Source of the DNA: an uncultured Ilyobacter sp.
Lineage (GTDB): Bacteria; Fusobacteriota; Fusobacteriia; Fusobacteriales; Fusobacteriaceae
DNA length: 64,000 bases
Assembly: GCF_963668085.1 (NCBI RefSeq)
Contig: NZ_OY764058.1
Location: 558,001-622,000 of the forward strand
Direction: 5' to 3'
Shown: positions 17,626 to 26,991 of the stretch, piece after piece
Numbering within the stretch: the stretch's first letter is position 1
Layout: each line of letters opens with the position of its first letter
Notes under the pieces: generated by a model
What the model was told of the DNA's origin: nothing
The model's database searches: none
The model's input: the letters and a program-made list of their open reading frames with translations, nothing else
Position numbers and translations under genes: made by a program

Positions 17626-19420
17626 AACTTACAAGCAGAGATTGCTCTTCCAATAACTCTAAAAATTTTTCAACTAGGCAAGGATCAAACTGTGTACCTG
17701 CACAACGTTTAATTTCTTCTACAGCCTCTTTTTGGTTCATTTTTCTTTTATAGGGGCGGTCGCTGATCATCACATCATAGGAATCTACTAAAGCTATAAT
17801 TCTTGATTCATATGGAATTTTTTCCCCATTAAGTTTATTGGGATATCCTTTACCATCCCACCTTTCGTGATGTCCAAGTATCCCTTCTGCTAAATGAGAT
17901 ATCTCTGGACATGATTTTGCTATTCTGTAGCCGATTTCAGAGTGTTTTTTTACTTGATCCATCTCTTCTGAGGTCAACTTTCCAGGTTTAGAAAGTATTT
18001 CTCTAGGTATGGCCACCTTTCCTATATCATGCAGTGTAGCTAAGGCAACTAATTCTTCAATCTTAGACTTAGGTAATTTCAATACTTTCCCGAAATCTTT
18101 ACACAGTTTAATCATTCTTTCGCTGTGCTCATCTGTTTCAAAACTATTTTCAGATAAAGTAGTCTTTAGAGAAGTTATTATAGAGTTTCTTATACTTTTA
18201 CCTGACATCAGTTTATTTTTGTACATTTTGTCTTCTGCAGTTTTTAAAATCTCCCTGAGATCTTGAGACTCATCGTCTTTTGTAGCTTCACCAAGGGAGA
18301 TACTTATCTTAAAAGGCAGCTCATCATATTTTTCACACTCACTCATTATTCTGTCACATACTTTTTGAACATTAGTTTCTGTAACTGTGGGAAGTAAAAT
18401 TACAAACTCATCCCCTCCCCACCGAGAGATGATATCTTCTTTGCGACAGGATTTTTTTATACACTCTGCTGCTGCCTTTAGCAGCTCATCTCCTATATAA
18501 TGACCAAAGGCATCATTAGAAAGTTTTAGTCCGTTTACATCTCCCACAATAATACTTATTGGAAGTTGCCTCTTTGTGTCGAGCCTTTTCATCTCCTCTT
18601 CGAAGTAGGCCCTATTATATAGCCCTGTCAGGCTGTCATGAAAACTCAGATACCTTATTTTCTCTTCTGAAAGTTTTCTCTCTGTGATATCTCTAAACAT
18701 AACTAAATAAGCTTCTTTACCCCTATACTCAATAGTCCCTGAGCTCAATTCTATATATATTTTTTCCTTATCCCTGTTCAAAAATACTATCTCAGACTTT
18801 CCAGTAAATCCACCGTCCATATAGTTATTAAATTCAGAAACACTATCTGCCGAGATATTCTCTATAACCGTCTTTTTTTCCAGTTCAGAAACCTTAAAAT
18901 TCAGTATTTTTGCCAAAGGAGGACTTACATATTCAAATATCCCCTCTTTTATAATTGCTATCCCATCATTTGCCTGCTCAACTACTGTACGGTATTTTTC
19001 TTCACTTAATTTCAATGCCTCTTCAGCTTCACGTTTTTCTCTCACAACCCTTTGTTTGTCTAGAGCTCTCAGAATTATTAAAGCAAGTTCATCATACTCT
19101 ATAGGTTTATTCGTATAGTCAAAGGCTCCAAATCTCAATGCTTGTATTGCTGTTTCGATGGCTCCGTGTCCCGTGCTTATTATTACCTCTATCTCAGGAT
19201 AGTTTTTTCTTATTATCTGGAGAACTTCCATCCCGTCCATTCTAGGCATTTTCACGTCAAGTATTACAACCTGGACATTTTTGTGTTCTTTTTCAAGGAT
19301 CTCTAAACCGTGAATTCCGTCCTCTCCTAAAAGAACCTCATAATCATCTAGCATTAAAAGTTTTTTCAAGCCTTCTCTGATCATTTTTTCGTCATCTATC
19401 ACAAGAATTTTATTCTTCAT
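17624..19420 (-). CDS. Response regulator with REC-PAS-GGDEF-HD-GYP domains
   Basis: The 598-residue protein has four modules. A receiver domain (residues 1-120) carries the phospho-acceptor in VVILDVKMPRMDG. A PAS domain follows (about 140-255). A GGDEF domain (about 260-410) keeps the full RWGGDEF signature of diguanylate cyclases. An HD-GYP domain (about 415-590) has TLHDIGKVAIP and GHHERWDGKGYPNKL. It can therefore both make and break c-di-GMP in principle, under phosphorelay control. It is the last gene of the riboswitch operon and overlaps the upstream hybrid kinase by 11 bases. Confidence 0.93.
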   Translation of the reverse strand: MKNKILVIDDEKMIREGLKKLLMLDDYEVLLGEDGIHGLEILEKEHKNVQVVILDVKMPRMDGMEVLQIIRKNYPEIEVIISTGHGAIETAIQALRFGAFDYTNKPIEYDELALIILRALDKQRVVREKREAEEALKLSEEKYRTVVEQANDGIAIIKEGIFEYVSPPLAKILNFKVSELEKKTVIENISADSVSEFNNYMDGGFTGKSEIVFLNRDKEKIYIELSSGTIEYRGKEAYLVMFRDITERKLSEEKIRYLSFHDSLTGLYNRAYFEEEMKRLDTKRQLPISIIVGDVNGLKLSNDAFGHYIGDELLKAAAECIKKSCRKEDIISRWGGDEFVILLPTVTETNVQKVCDRIMSECEKYDELPFKISISLGEATKDDESQDLREILKTAEDKMYKNKLMSGKSIRNSIITSLKTTLSENSFETDEHSERMIKLCKDFGKVLKLPKSKIEELVALATLHDIGKVAIPREILSKPGKLTSEEMDQVKKHSEIGYRIAKSCPEISHLAEGILGHHERWDGKGYPNKLNGEKIPYESRIIALVDSYDVMISDRPYKRKMNQKEAVEEIKRCAGTQFDPCLVEKFLELLEEQSLLVS

Positions 19421-21035
19421 TATCTTCTCCTTGTATACTTATAGGCAACTTAATAGACAGTGTTGTTCCCTTGCCCTCTTCAGTAGAAACATCTATTCGC
19501 CCCTTATGACTTTCTATTATTCCATAACTTATAGATAGGCCCAACCCAGTGGCTTTCCCCACTTCTTTTGTAGTATAAAATGGTTCAAATATCTTTTCTT
19601 TTACAGCCTTAGACATTCCTATACCATTATCTGTAATATCGATACATACCCACTGATTTATTAATGAGGTTTTTATCTCAATTTTCTTTTTCCAACCGCT
19701 AAGATCATAAATGTCAGAGTTTACCTTTTGTGCTAAGGCATCCTTGGCATTAGACAGGGCATTTATGACTATCTGTTCTATCTGATAAGATTCTCCCATT
19801 ATTTCTGGGATATTAACGTCAAAATCTCTTATAAGCTCAATGTCACTTAGCCTTAGCTGTTCTTCCATTAATTTAAGTGCATTTTCTGCACTCTCATTTA
19901 TATTTGTGGCCTTAAACTTCTGAAGGTCTTGTCTTGCAAAGGTTCTGATGTGAACTATGATCTTGGACATTCTTTTTATAAGCCCCTCTATACTCTCAAT
20001 TGTTTCGTCTATTTCAGCATCAGTCAAGAGGTCCCTCTGCTTTAATTTTTTCATATTTGTAGTACATAAAGACATCCCTGCTAAAGGCTGATTTAGCTCA
20101 TGAGCGAGACCTGCTGCCATCTCTCCCAAGGTAGCCAATTTTGAAGTCTGAAAAAGTTGACTTTGCACCTGGTTTATCTCAAGTGTTCTCTTTTCTATTC
20201 TTCTTTCTAATTCCTCGTTTATCTTTGACACTATCTGGGAGTTTATCTTGAGTTCCCTGTCACGATAGAGCTGATTTCTGTAGAGGATGATTCTCTCAAC
20301 TGCCTGCTCTATTGCTATTAGCACCTCATCTAGGTCGATGGGTTTACGCAAGTAATTTATCGCTCCCTTTCTAAGAGCCTCTATGGCAAGACTTTCATCT
20401 CCAAAACCGGTCATCATAATGACCTCAATATCCTTCTGAAACTTTTTGACTCTTTCTAGCAGCTCTATCCCCCCCATAACTGGCATCTCTATATCTGCTA
20501 TCAGAATATCTATTTTGTTGTTATTTATGATCTCTAGCCCCTCTTTACCGTTGTTGGCTGTAAAGACTTCATACCCCTCTTTAGTTAAGATTCTAGACAA
20601 CCTTTTGGTGGCATTTTTATCATCGTCTACTAGCAGTATTGTGTGCCTGTAGGTAAGGTCGGCATTTTCGGTTATTTTTTCCATTGCCCGTCCTATAGAG
20701 GTATTGAGTTCCTCATAATTTATGGGCTTTTCTAGATAATCTATGGCGCCTCTTCTAAGGGCTTTTATAGCTTTGTCCTGGGAACTGTATCCTGTGATTA
20801 TTATTACCTCTACAGAGGGCCATTTTGATTTTACCTTTTTTAACATGTCCAAACCGTCAACATCTGGCATAAATATATCTAAAAGTATAATATCGATTTT
20901 ATTTTTATCTAATATTTTCAGTGCATCCTTAGAGTTTCCCGCTATAAATGTAGGAAAAAAATTTCTCTTGAGTTCTTTTTGAAGTTCACTACATATAGTA
21001 GGATCGTCATCGACGATGAGTATTGTTCTTGACAT
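19410..21035 (-). CDS. Histidine kinase with two N-terminal receiver domains
   Basis: This is a cytoplasmic 541-residue protein. The first receiver (residues 1-120) has IILLDIFMPDVDG and the second (about 130-250) has ILIADIEMPVMGG. A coiled-coil leads to a HisKA domain with LAHELNQPLAG holding the phospho-histidine. The HATPase domain has the N, G1 and G2 boxes (NALSNAKDAL, DNGIGM, GLGLSI). It lacks any transmembrane segment, so it takes input from other relay members. Two bases separate it from the upstream gene. Confidence 0.92.
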   Translation of the reverse strand: MSRTILIVDDDPTICSELQKELKRNFFPTFIAGNSKDALKILDKNKIDIILLDIFMPDVDGLDMLKKVKSKWPSVEVIIITGYSSQDKAIKALRRGAIDYLEKPINYEELNTSIGRAMEKITENADLTYRHTILLVDDDKNATKRLSRILTKEGYEVFTANNGKEGLEIINNNKIDILIADIEMPVMGGIELLERVKKFQKDIEVIMMTGFGDESLAIEALRKGAINYLRKPIDLDEVLIAIEQAVERIILYRNQLYRDRELKINSQIVSKINEELERRIEKRTLEINQVQSQLFQTSKLATLGEMAAGLAHELNQPLAGMSLCTTNMKKLKQRDLLTDAEIDETIESIEGLIKRMSKIIVHIRTFARQDLQKFKATNINESAENALKLMEEQLRLSDIELIRDFDVNIPEIMGESYQIEQIVINALSNAKDALAQKVNSDIYDLSGWKKKIEIKTSLINQWVCIDITDNGIGMSKAVKEKIFEPFYTTKEVGKATGLGLSISYGIIESHKGRIDVSTEEGKGTTLSIKLPISIQGEDNEE

Positions 21036-21037
21036 TT

Positions 21038-22243
21038 TTAATTCCTTCCCCCTATAAATACCAGACCTCTTTCTTCTCTCTCTCCGTCCACTATCAATAC
21101 AATTTTTATTATTATTACCTTAGCGGAATTTTCACTGTTAAGCTTGATCATTTTTGATCTTTTATTTTTAAACATTGAGTCTATATCTTCTCTGAACCTA
21201 TCCATATCTATATCTTTGATCCCCAACATTTCGAAAAACTCTTTATCTATTTTTCCCGGTAAAAAATCATTGTGCTTTTGGAAATATTGGTTTGCGAATC
21301 CCACATCAAGTTTTTCATCAAATAACACATAGGAAATATTCATAATATCTATGAGATTTAGTACAAGACCACTCTGATCCTGCTCACTATTTTCTGAAAA
21401 TTCTATATCATAGCCTCTTTCACTGGAAATTCTTTTCATTATCTGTCTGGTGAGCTCTAGCTCTCTGGTTTTATAATAGTAAGATCTTTGCAGTTCAAGT
21501 TTGTCTATGGCCTTTTGAGTTGATAGTAGCAACTGCTCTAGATCTATGGGTTTAGATATAAAATTAATTGCACCATTTCTCATAGCCTCTACAGCATCGG
21601 CCTCGTCTCCAAATCCTGAGAGCACGATGAATTCACAGTCACTACTTATCTTTTTTACTTCTGAAATAAATTGCAGACCATTCATTATTGGCATTCTTAA
21701 GTCTGTCAAAAGGATATCAATCTTATTTTCAGAGAAAATTTTGAGCCCCTCTTCTCCGTCAGGAGCGGTGAATACCTTGTAACCCTCTTTCACATAAATC
21801 TTTCCTAATTTTTCTCTTGTTTTTTCGTCGTCTTCTAGAATAAGAATACTGTTTCTTATGGTTATTTTTTTTCTTTCCTGTATTTTTTCCTTGGCTCGTC
21901 CTAGACTCACTATAAGCTGGTCTATATCAATTGGCTTTTTTATATAATCTAGCGCCCCGTCCCTCAAGGCCACTATTGCCATATCGATATCTCCATGGCC
22001 TGTAATTAATATTACTTCTGTTGTTTTAGACATCTCCTTTATTCTGTGCATAACCTCAATGCCATCAATTTTTGGCATTTTTACATCTGTTATAACTACA
22101 TCTGGTCTCTCACTTTTAAAGAGTTCTAGTCCTTCTAGGCCGTCATGGGCAGCTATCACCTCATAACCCTCTTTTTCTATTACTCTTTTAAGTCTTTTTC
22201 TTGCCATATTGTCGTCTTCCACCAATAATACCCTTATATTCAT
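21038..22243 (-). CDS. Tandem receiver-domain protein with a C-terminal sensor-like domain
   Basis: The 401-residue protein starts with two receiver domains. Both keep their phospho-acceptor aspartates (VVITDVKMPKIDG and ILLTDLRMPIMNG) and the KP switch lysine. The final 130 residues (from about 270) look PAS-like: NLIDIMNISYVLFDEKLDVG followed by alternating strands and helices. There is no DNA-binding or kinase domain, so it probably acts as a phosphate sink or shuttle between the two kinases flanking it. Its start abuts the stop of the PAS kinase with no gap. Confidence 0.85.
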   Translation of the reverse strand: MNIRVLLVEDDNMARKRLKRVIEKEGYEVIAAHDGLEGLELFKSERPDVVITDVKMPKIDGIEVMHRIKEMSKTTEVILITGHGDIDMAIVALRDGALDYIKKPIDIDQLIVSLGRAKEKIQERKKITIRNSILILEDDEKTREKLGKIYVKEGYKVFTAPDGEEGLKIFSENKIDILLTDLRMPIMNGLQFISEVKKISSDCEFIVLSGFGDEADAVEAMRNGAINFISKPIDLEQLLLSTQKAIDKLELQRSYYYKTRELELTRQIMKRISSERGYDIEFSENSEQDQSGLVLNLIDIMNISYVLFDEKLDVGFANQYFQKHNDFLPGKIDKEFFEMLGIKDIDMDRFREDIDSMFKNKRSKMIKLNSENSAKVIIIKIVLIVDGEREERGLVFIGGRN

Positions 22244-23377
22244 CTATTTCCCCTCATTTCCAGTTAAGGCAGGCAAGGTTATGATAAATTTAGTCCACTG
22301 CCCTTCATCTTCTATTTCAATTCTTCCATTATGCTCTTCGATTATTTTTTTTGAAATACTTAAGCCTAAACCTGTTCCTTTCCCAGGCTCTTTTGTTGTA
22401 AAAAAGGGCTCAAATATTCTCTCTTTTATCTCTAGAGGAATCAGTCCGCCGTTATTTTTTATGGATACAGCTACCTCATTTTCACCCTTCATAAAACTCT
22501 CGATCTCTATTTTTTTATCTTTGCACTCTCCCTCTTCTAAGGCGTGTCGGGCATTAATGAGAATATTTGTAAATATCTGCTCTAAACCTATCGAGCTTCC
22601 CCATACTCTAGGAAGTTCCTCATTTAGATTTTTTATCGCAGCTATATTTTTTGTTCTTAGCTGTTCACCTATAAGAAGAAACATATTTTTTATAGGATCA
22701 TTTATATTTATTTTTTCCATATTCATATTGCTGTCAAGACGTCTTGTAAAAATTCTCATATGGTCAATAATTCTCGCCATTTTATTGATCTGTTCTTCCA
22801 TATCCTCTATACTCTCAGGTATCGTCTCTACATCTAGCCTGTCCTTTGCCACATCTCTCAAAATGTCCTGACAGACAATTTTCATATTATTCAATGGCTG
22901 ATTGAGCTCATGGGCTATACTTGAGGTAAGCTCTCCAAGAGCACTTATACGCTCAGTATGAATAAGTTTCGAGGTGGCTTCCTTTAGCTCTCTATTTGCT
23001 TTTTCAAGCTTTATCTGATTTTCCTTACGCTCAGTCATATCACTAAACACAATACTAGATGCCACATGCTTATCCTTAATGATTATAGGTGAACCTATTA
23101 CCACCAGTTCAATAAATTCACCGTTTTTACCCTGACGAACCACTTCTTTTAAAACCTGTTCACCATTTTTGACTCTCTCGATATTTTCTGTTATCTCTTT
23201 TTCGTTGCCCTCTATTGAAATGAGCTCTGACAACACCCGCCCTATCGACTCTTCAGAACTGTATCCGAACAATCTGCTGAACTCCCTATTTATATAGGTT
23301 ATCTCTCCTTTGTTGTTGATAAGTATCATTGCAGATAAAACATTATTAAAAATCTCTTGAAAATACTCTCTTTGCAT
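22244..23377 (-). CDS. PAS-domain sensor histidine kinase
   Basis: This is a soluble kinase of 377 residues. A PAS domain (residues 5-120) with GEITYINREFSRLFGYSSEE senses an internal signal. The HisKA domain carries SIAHELNQPLNNMKI with the phosphorylated His. The HATPase domain shows INARHAL, KNNGG, FEPFFTTKEPGKGTGLGLS. The domain order is complete. It follows the first HD-GYP gene by about 40 bases in the same operon, and its likely partners are the receiver proteins downstream. Confidence 0.92.
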   Translation of the reverse strand: MQREYFQEIFNNVLSAMILINNKGEITYINREFSRLFGYSSEESIGRVLSELISIEGNEKEITENIERVKNGEQVLKEVVRQGKNGEFIELVVIGSPIIIKDKHVASSIVFSDMTERKENQIKLEKANRELKEATSKLIHTERISALGELTSSIAHELNQPLNNMKIVCQDILRDVAKDRLDVETIPESIEDMEEQINKMARIIDHMRIFTRRLDSNMNMEKININDPIKNMFLLIGEQLRTKNIAAIKNLNEELPRVWGSSIGLEQIFTNILINARHALEEGECKDKKIEIESFMKGENEVAVSIKNNGGLIPLEIKERIFEPFFTTKEPGKGTGLGLSISKKIIEEHNGRIEIEDEGQWTKFIITLPALTGNEGK

Positions 23378-23418
23378 TCTAGTCTTCCCTCCGTTATAGT
23401 TAGTATTTATATGAAGCT

Positions 23419-24321
23419 CTATATTAGTTTTAATTTTTTATCATTTCTATTCATAATTTCCCATTGAGGCAAAAGAGTCGCAGTAGTGAGATATATTTCA
23501 TTATCAATAAATATATCTACAACTTTAGGAGAAAATTGTGTCCCCCTATTTCTTATTAATTCTTCTACACCCTCTTCTATAGACAGGGCTTTTTTGTAAG
23601 GTCGATCTGATGTCATGGCATGCCAGGAATCTGCCACAGCTATTATCTGAGACAATAATGGAATCTCATCACCCTTCAAGCCCTCGGGATATCCTTTCCC
23701 ATCCCATCTTTCATGATGAGATAATATATATTTAGAGATATTTTCTAAGTTTTTGCACTCTGAAACTATTTCATAACCCTTTCTTGAATGCTCTTTTATC
23801 AATTCATATTCAGATACGCTGAGTTTTTCTTTTTTATTTAGTATCTCAACTGGTATTGTTAGCTTCCCTATATCGTGCATGATGCCGGCCCAGTACAGGT
23901 CTTCTAGCGCCATATCCTTTATATTCAAAGCCTTTCCCATTTTTATACAATAATATGCCACTTGTTCACAATGTCCCTTGGTGTAATTGTCATAAAATTC
24001 CAAGGTTCTGATAAAAGATTTAACAATATCCTTTTGCACTTTTTCCCGACAATTCTTTTGCAACTCCTGAAGTTTTAAATCTTTATCAGCTATAATTTTT
24101 TTGTTTTCCCCATACTCTCTAATGTTATTTTTCATCATACTAAACAATAAAATTGAACTAAGCAAAATAAAAATCGTCCCCTTGTAAATAGATAGGGTGT
24201 AGAAAAGGTGACTATTGTTAAATGCTCTATAGATCAAGGTGTCAGAAAACAATACCCATAACAGCCCCCAAGATATATAATTTGCGATAATTATAAAAAC
24301 TTTCTTTGACTTAATTTGCAT
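23419..24321 (-). CDS. Membrane-anchored HD-GYP domain protein
   Basis: Two hydrophobic helices (about residues 8-24 and 42-62) form an N-terminal anchor with a very short outside loop. A linker helix leads to an HD-GYP domain (about 100-285) with IMHDIGKLTIP, SHHERWDGKGYPEGL and IIAVADSWHAMTSDRPY, predicting c-di-GMP phosphodiesterase activity. It is the first gene of the five-gene minus-strand operon. The leader holds a c-di-GMP riboswitch and a terminator, implying feedback. At 300 residues it has little room for a sensor domain. Confidence 0.88.
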   Translation of the reverse strand: MQIKSKKVFIIIANYISWGLLWVLFSDTLIYRAFNNSHLFYTLSIYKGTIFILLSSILLFSMMKNNIREYGENKKIIADKDLKLQELQKNCREKVQKDIVKSFIRTLEFYDNYTKGHCEQVAYYCIKMGKALNIKDMALEDLYWAGIMHDIGKLTIPVEILNKKEKLSVSEYELIKEHSRKGYEIVSECKNLENISKYILSHHERWDGKGYPEGLKGDEIPLLSQIIAVADSWHAMTSDRPYKKALSIEEGVEELIRNRGTQFSPKVVDIFIDNEIYLTTATLLPQWEIMNRNDKKLKLI

Positions 24322-24345
24322 TATATAAACTCCTTTTTATAGATT

Positions 24346-24383
24346 TACAAAAAAATAAAATGCCCTTCACTTAGAAGGGCATC
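24346..24383 (-). terminator. Riboswitch-linked terminator
   Basis: On the minus strand ATGCCCTTC pairs with GAAGGGCAT around a 5-base loop, followed by a T-rich tract. It lies between aptamer 2 and the HD-GYP start, so ligand binding probably decides whether transcription ends here. Confidence 0.88.
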
Positions 24384-24417
24384 ATAAAATTAAGCTCAGG
24401 AATACAAAAGCGTCATA

Positions 24418-24492
24418 CACTTTCGGCAACTGGCTACCATTTTACAGGCCCTATAGTTTTGCGTCCCTTTGTTTCCAAAGGTTTGCCTTTTT
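24418..24492 (-). promoter_or_regulatory. Cyclic-di-GMP-I (GEMM) riboswitch 2
   Basis: Read on the minus strand, the core is GGCAAACC, a helix with a GAAA tetraloop, GGGACGCAAA, and a second arm GGGCC...GGTAGCC. Compared with copy 1, the first helix changes CCATT/AGTGG to CCTTT/AAAGG, so pairing is kept by compensating change. The ligand-contacting G is kept. It controls the five-gene signalling operon ending at 17624. Confidence 0.93.
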
Positions 24493-24516
24493 CTATATAT
24501 AATATAAATAAAGAAT

Positions 24517-24545
24517 ATATTACACCTAATTTTCTGATTTGTCAA
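24517..24545 (-). promoter_or_regulatory. Promoter of the second riboswitch operon
   Basis: TTGACA (24545-24540) and TAATAT (24522-24517) are separated by exactly 17 bases on the minus strand. Transcription would begin near 24510, just upstream of the aptamer. Confidence 0.75.
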
Positions 24546-24738
24546 TTTCCTTTTATTTTATCCTAGTTTCCTAAACATATGCGTTCTGATTCAATAGTTT
24601 AAGTCCTGTTTTACACAGTTGATTCTTTTTTTACGGACAGGTATAAAAAATCTTTAGAAGACTTTAATTTAATTTTTTCCTATAAACATCAAGGAAATCG
24701 AATTAAGTTGGGTAAATTATTAGCAGAGGTGATACACT

Positions 24739-25065
24739 ATGACTAAAATGTGCAAAGGATGCAATAATCTAAAAGGAAAAGAACTTGAAAAATACATTGA
24801 GTTAATAGGTGACGGGAAATTTATATGTAAAAAATGTGGTCTTCTTGCTGCAGACAAAAAAAATCTCTGTCTTCCTGTTGAGAGATTAGGGGCTTTTATA
24901 GAAAAGCCTGAAAATAATTCTGAAAAAACAAAAAAATCCAATAAGTTTGAAAAAAAGCTGGTAAAAGAATTAAAGGTTAGTGAGCTTCGTGAGATAATAA
25001 AAGATGAGATAGAAAACTTTTCAAAGGCCGCTAGTGAAACAGAGGGTACAAAACAAAATGACTAA
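24739..25065 (+). CDS. Small zinc-ribbon-like protein of unknown function
   Basis: This is a 108-residue protein that I do not recognise. The N-terminal half has CKGC (residues 5-8) and CKKC (about 31-34), spaced like a zinc ribbon, plus a further cysteine in NLCLP. The C-terminal half is lysine- and glutamate-rich and probably helical. GCAGAGGTG lies upstream of ATG 24739, supporting expression. Bases 24550-24738 before it hold no other gene; they are AT-rich. Confidence 0.55.
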   Translation: MTKMCKGCNNLKGKELEKYIELIGDGKFICKKCGLLAADKKNLCLPVERLGAFIEKPENNSEKTKKSNKFEKKLVKELKVSELREIIKDEIENFSKAASETEGTKQND

Positions 25066-25132
25066 AAACTAACAGATATTTTTCAATAAAAGTATCGAAT
25101 CATCGATATAAAAAAGTGAATGGAGGTTTATT

Positions 25133-25237
25133 ATGAAAATCCTAATTTTAACTTTGATAATGCTTCTTTTTACAGCATGCTCTGTGCTAATGGTTCCAGT
25201 AAAGGCAGTTACAACTGTTGTTGATGTGGTCCTTTGA
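25133..25237 (+). CDS. Very small lipoprotein (34 residues)
   Basis: The frame reads a signal peptide KILILTLIMLLFTAC with a lipobox ending at Cys 15, then SVLMVPVKAVTTVVDVVL. AATGGAGG precedes ATG by a normal distance. Tiny lipoproteins of this form (CS..MVPVK...) occur in many Gram-negative genomes, with unknown roles. It is followed by a strong terminator, which supports a real gene. Confidence 0.6.
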   Translation: MKILILTLIMLLFTACSVLMVPVKAVTTVVDVVL

Positions 25238-25275
25238 GCTCTGCTTCAGCCCAAAAAAAATTCAGGTTAAAAAGG

Positions 25276-25314
25276 AAAAAGGACAACTGTAAACTGTTTA
25301 CAGTTGTCCTTTTT
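25276..25314. terminator. Bidirectional terminator
   Basis: A long perfect stem (AAAAGGACAACTGTAAA with its complement), a 3-base loop and T-tracts on both strands. It separates the small lipoprotein gene (plus) from ppx (minus), whose stop is 4 bases away. Confidence 0.92.
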
Positions 25315-25317
25315 ATA

Positions 25318-26829
25318 TTAATGGGTCTTTTTCTTTGTGACTATAAGCTGTCTTCCAAAAGTTTCTCTGAATCTTTTCCCTGACATAAGTACCCTGCTGA
25401 TCTGTACATCGAGAAGATCCTCATTTTCTATATGAAAAGTAACACTTTCATCTCCCACCTCTATACTCAGCCGATCACTGTCTAACAGAAATACCCTGTT
25501 GAAAATCTTTGAAATCCTCAGCATAACCGAAAGCTTCTCCATGACCTTTATATCTTTTTTCCCTAATATACTGCCGTAATTCTTCGCCATATCATTAAAC
25601 TTGTCCTGTTGAGAAACTATAAGAGCCGCCATCAAAAGTTTCCTGTGTTTTATACCTTTTAGTCCAGAATTGATTATGGTATAAAAAGAATGAAGGGGAC
25701 TGTCATAATAGTTAATATTGACTCCTACCCTTCCGAGATATGAAGCAGTTCTTATGACTTTTTCCTCTATTTCTGGAATTCCGTGAAGGGGCTTCATACT
25801 CTCAAATATTTTCATGAATATTTTATAAATCCTCTCGCCTCGTTCTTTAGACAAATCAAAGTGTTCCACCACATCTAAGAGAGAATTTTCAAAAACATTT
25901 TCCACATGTTTTCCATATTCATTAAGCTTCTGATACAATACTCCCTCTCTTATACCAGAACCGCTTATTACAACCATTTCCACTCCGGTAAAGTTAAGAA
26001 GTTCCACCACAGCACACAGGGCACCTGTGAATATATCGGCTCTGGATTTCGAAAGCCCTGGCATCTCAAGTTTATATATGTAATTTTTTTTCTTTATATA
26101 TTCAAATACCTCGTTCACATCTCCGTCTTTCAGACTATAGTTGTGAAGAATATTCAATGGATATTCACACATGACAGAGTGTACCTTTGCCAGGTTTCTT
26201 ATGGTTCCCCCAACCCCTATAAGAGGTATGTCTCCTACCTCCTTCAGCCAAGGGACTTTCTCATACTCACTTATTACATGATTTCTGAGTTTTTTTTCTG
26301 CATAATCAGATAGTTTTTCCTTTACATTGGCCACTTGAGCCAGTGTAACAGACCCGAAGTTGAGACTTACCCATTTATGGACTCGGCGATTTTTAAACCA
26401 AACCAGCTCTGTACTCGCTCCACCCATATCAATGAGAAGCCCCTCTTCTTCATCAAGGGTATTTGTGGCTCCAAGAAGAGAATAATAAGCCTCCTCTTCT
26501 CCTGAGAAAATATTCATCTTCATCTGAAGTTCATTTTCCACCTTCTCTATGAGTCGGTTAGAGTTAGTGGCATTCCTCACTGCAGCCGTTGCAAAGGCTA
26601 TAATTTCGTCGGTTTCATTTTGGTCGCATATTCCCTTAAATATCTTCAAGGTGTGATAAGCCAAATTTATTTTTTTCACCTTAAGTTTTCCTGTTTTATT
26701 TACTCCCTCTCCTAGCCGTACACTCTCCTTCACATCTTCTATTACAGAGAAATTCTTGGCAGGAGAAATCCTAAAAATAACAAGCCTTATAGAGTTTGAA
26801 CCTATATCTATAATTCCTATTTTTTTCAT
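25318..26829 (-). CDS. ppx: Exopolyphosphatase / guanosine pentaphosphatase family (Ppx/GppA)
   Basis: Ppx releases phosphate from polyphosphate ends; GppA homologues hydrolyse pppGpp. The ASKHA fold begins IDIGSNSIRLVIF, with ATAAVRNATN, the catalytic-glutamate region FSGEEEAYYS and LLIDMGGASTELVWF. A second conserved block is IGVGGTIRNLA. The C-terminal 180 residues look like the helical HD-like domain of long Ppx proteins. The 503-residue length fits. Downstream of the pap gene on the same strand, it probably balances polyphosphate use. Which substrate it prefers cannot be told. Confidence 0.9.
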   Translation of the reverse strand: MKKIGIIDIGSNSIRLVIFRISPAKNFSVIEDVKESVRLGEGVNKTGKLKVKKINLAYHTLKIFKGICDQNETDEIIAFATAAVRNATNSNRLIEKVENELQMKMNIFSGEEEAYYSLLGATNTLDEEEGLLIDMGGASTELVWFKNRRVHKWVSLNFGSVTLAQVANVKEKLSDYAEKKLRNHVISEYEKVPWLKEVGDIPLIGVGGTIRNLAKVHSVMCEYPLNILHNYSLKDGDVNEVFEYIKKKNYIYKLEMPGLSKSRADIFTGALCAVVELLNFTGVEMVVISGSGIREGVLYQKLNEYGKHVENVFENSLLDVVEHFDLSKERGERIYKIFMKIFESMKPLHGIPEIEEKVIRTASYLGRVGVNINYYDSPLHSFYTIINSGLKGIKHRKLLMAALIVSQQDKFNDMAKNYGSILGKKDIKVMEKLSVMLRISKIFNRVFLLDSDRLSIEVGDESVTFHIENEDLLDVQISRVLMSGKRFRETFGRQLIVTKKKTH

Positions 26830-26991
26830 AAATCTATTTCCCCCCTAAACAGAGTATAATTAAGCCTGTAGCCTCCTTTAATCAGAAAACAATTTGTGAT
26901 ATTTTACTCTTAAATAGAGTATAGTCGAGTTTATAAAGTAAATCAAGAGATTAATGGCTCAAGTTTTTAAGTAGCCCTTTGGAAAGCAAAG

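Noticed and set aside
22209-22871. 220-codon plus-strand frame opposite the PAS kinase
   Set aside because: It is a mirror of the histidine kinase coding frame, rich in Ser/Ile/Phe, with no motif or ribosome site.
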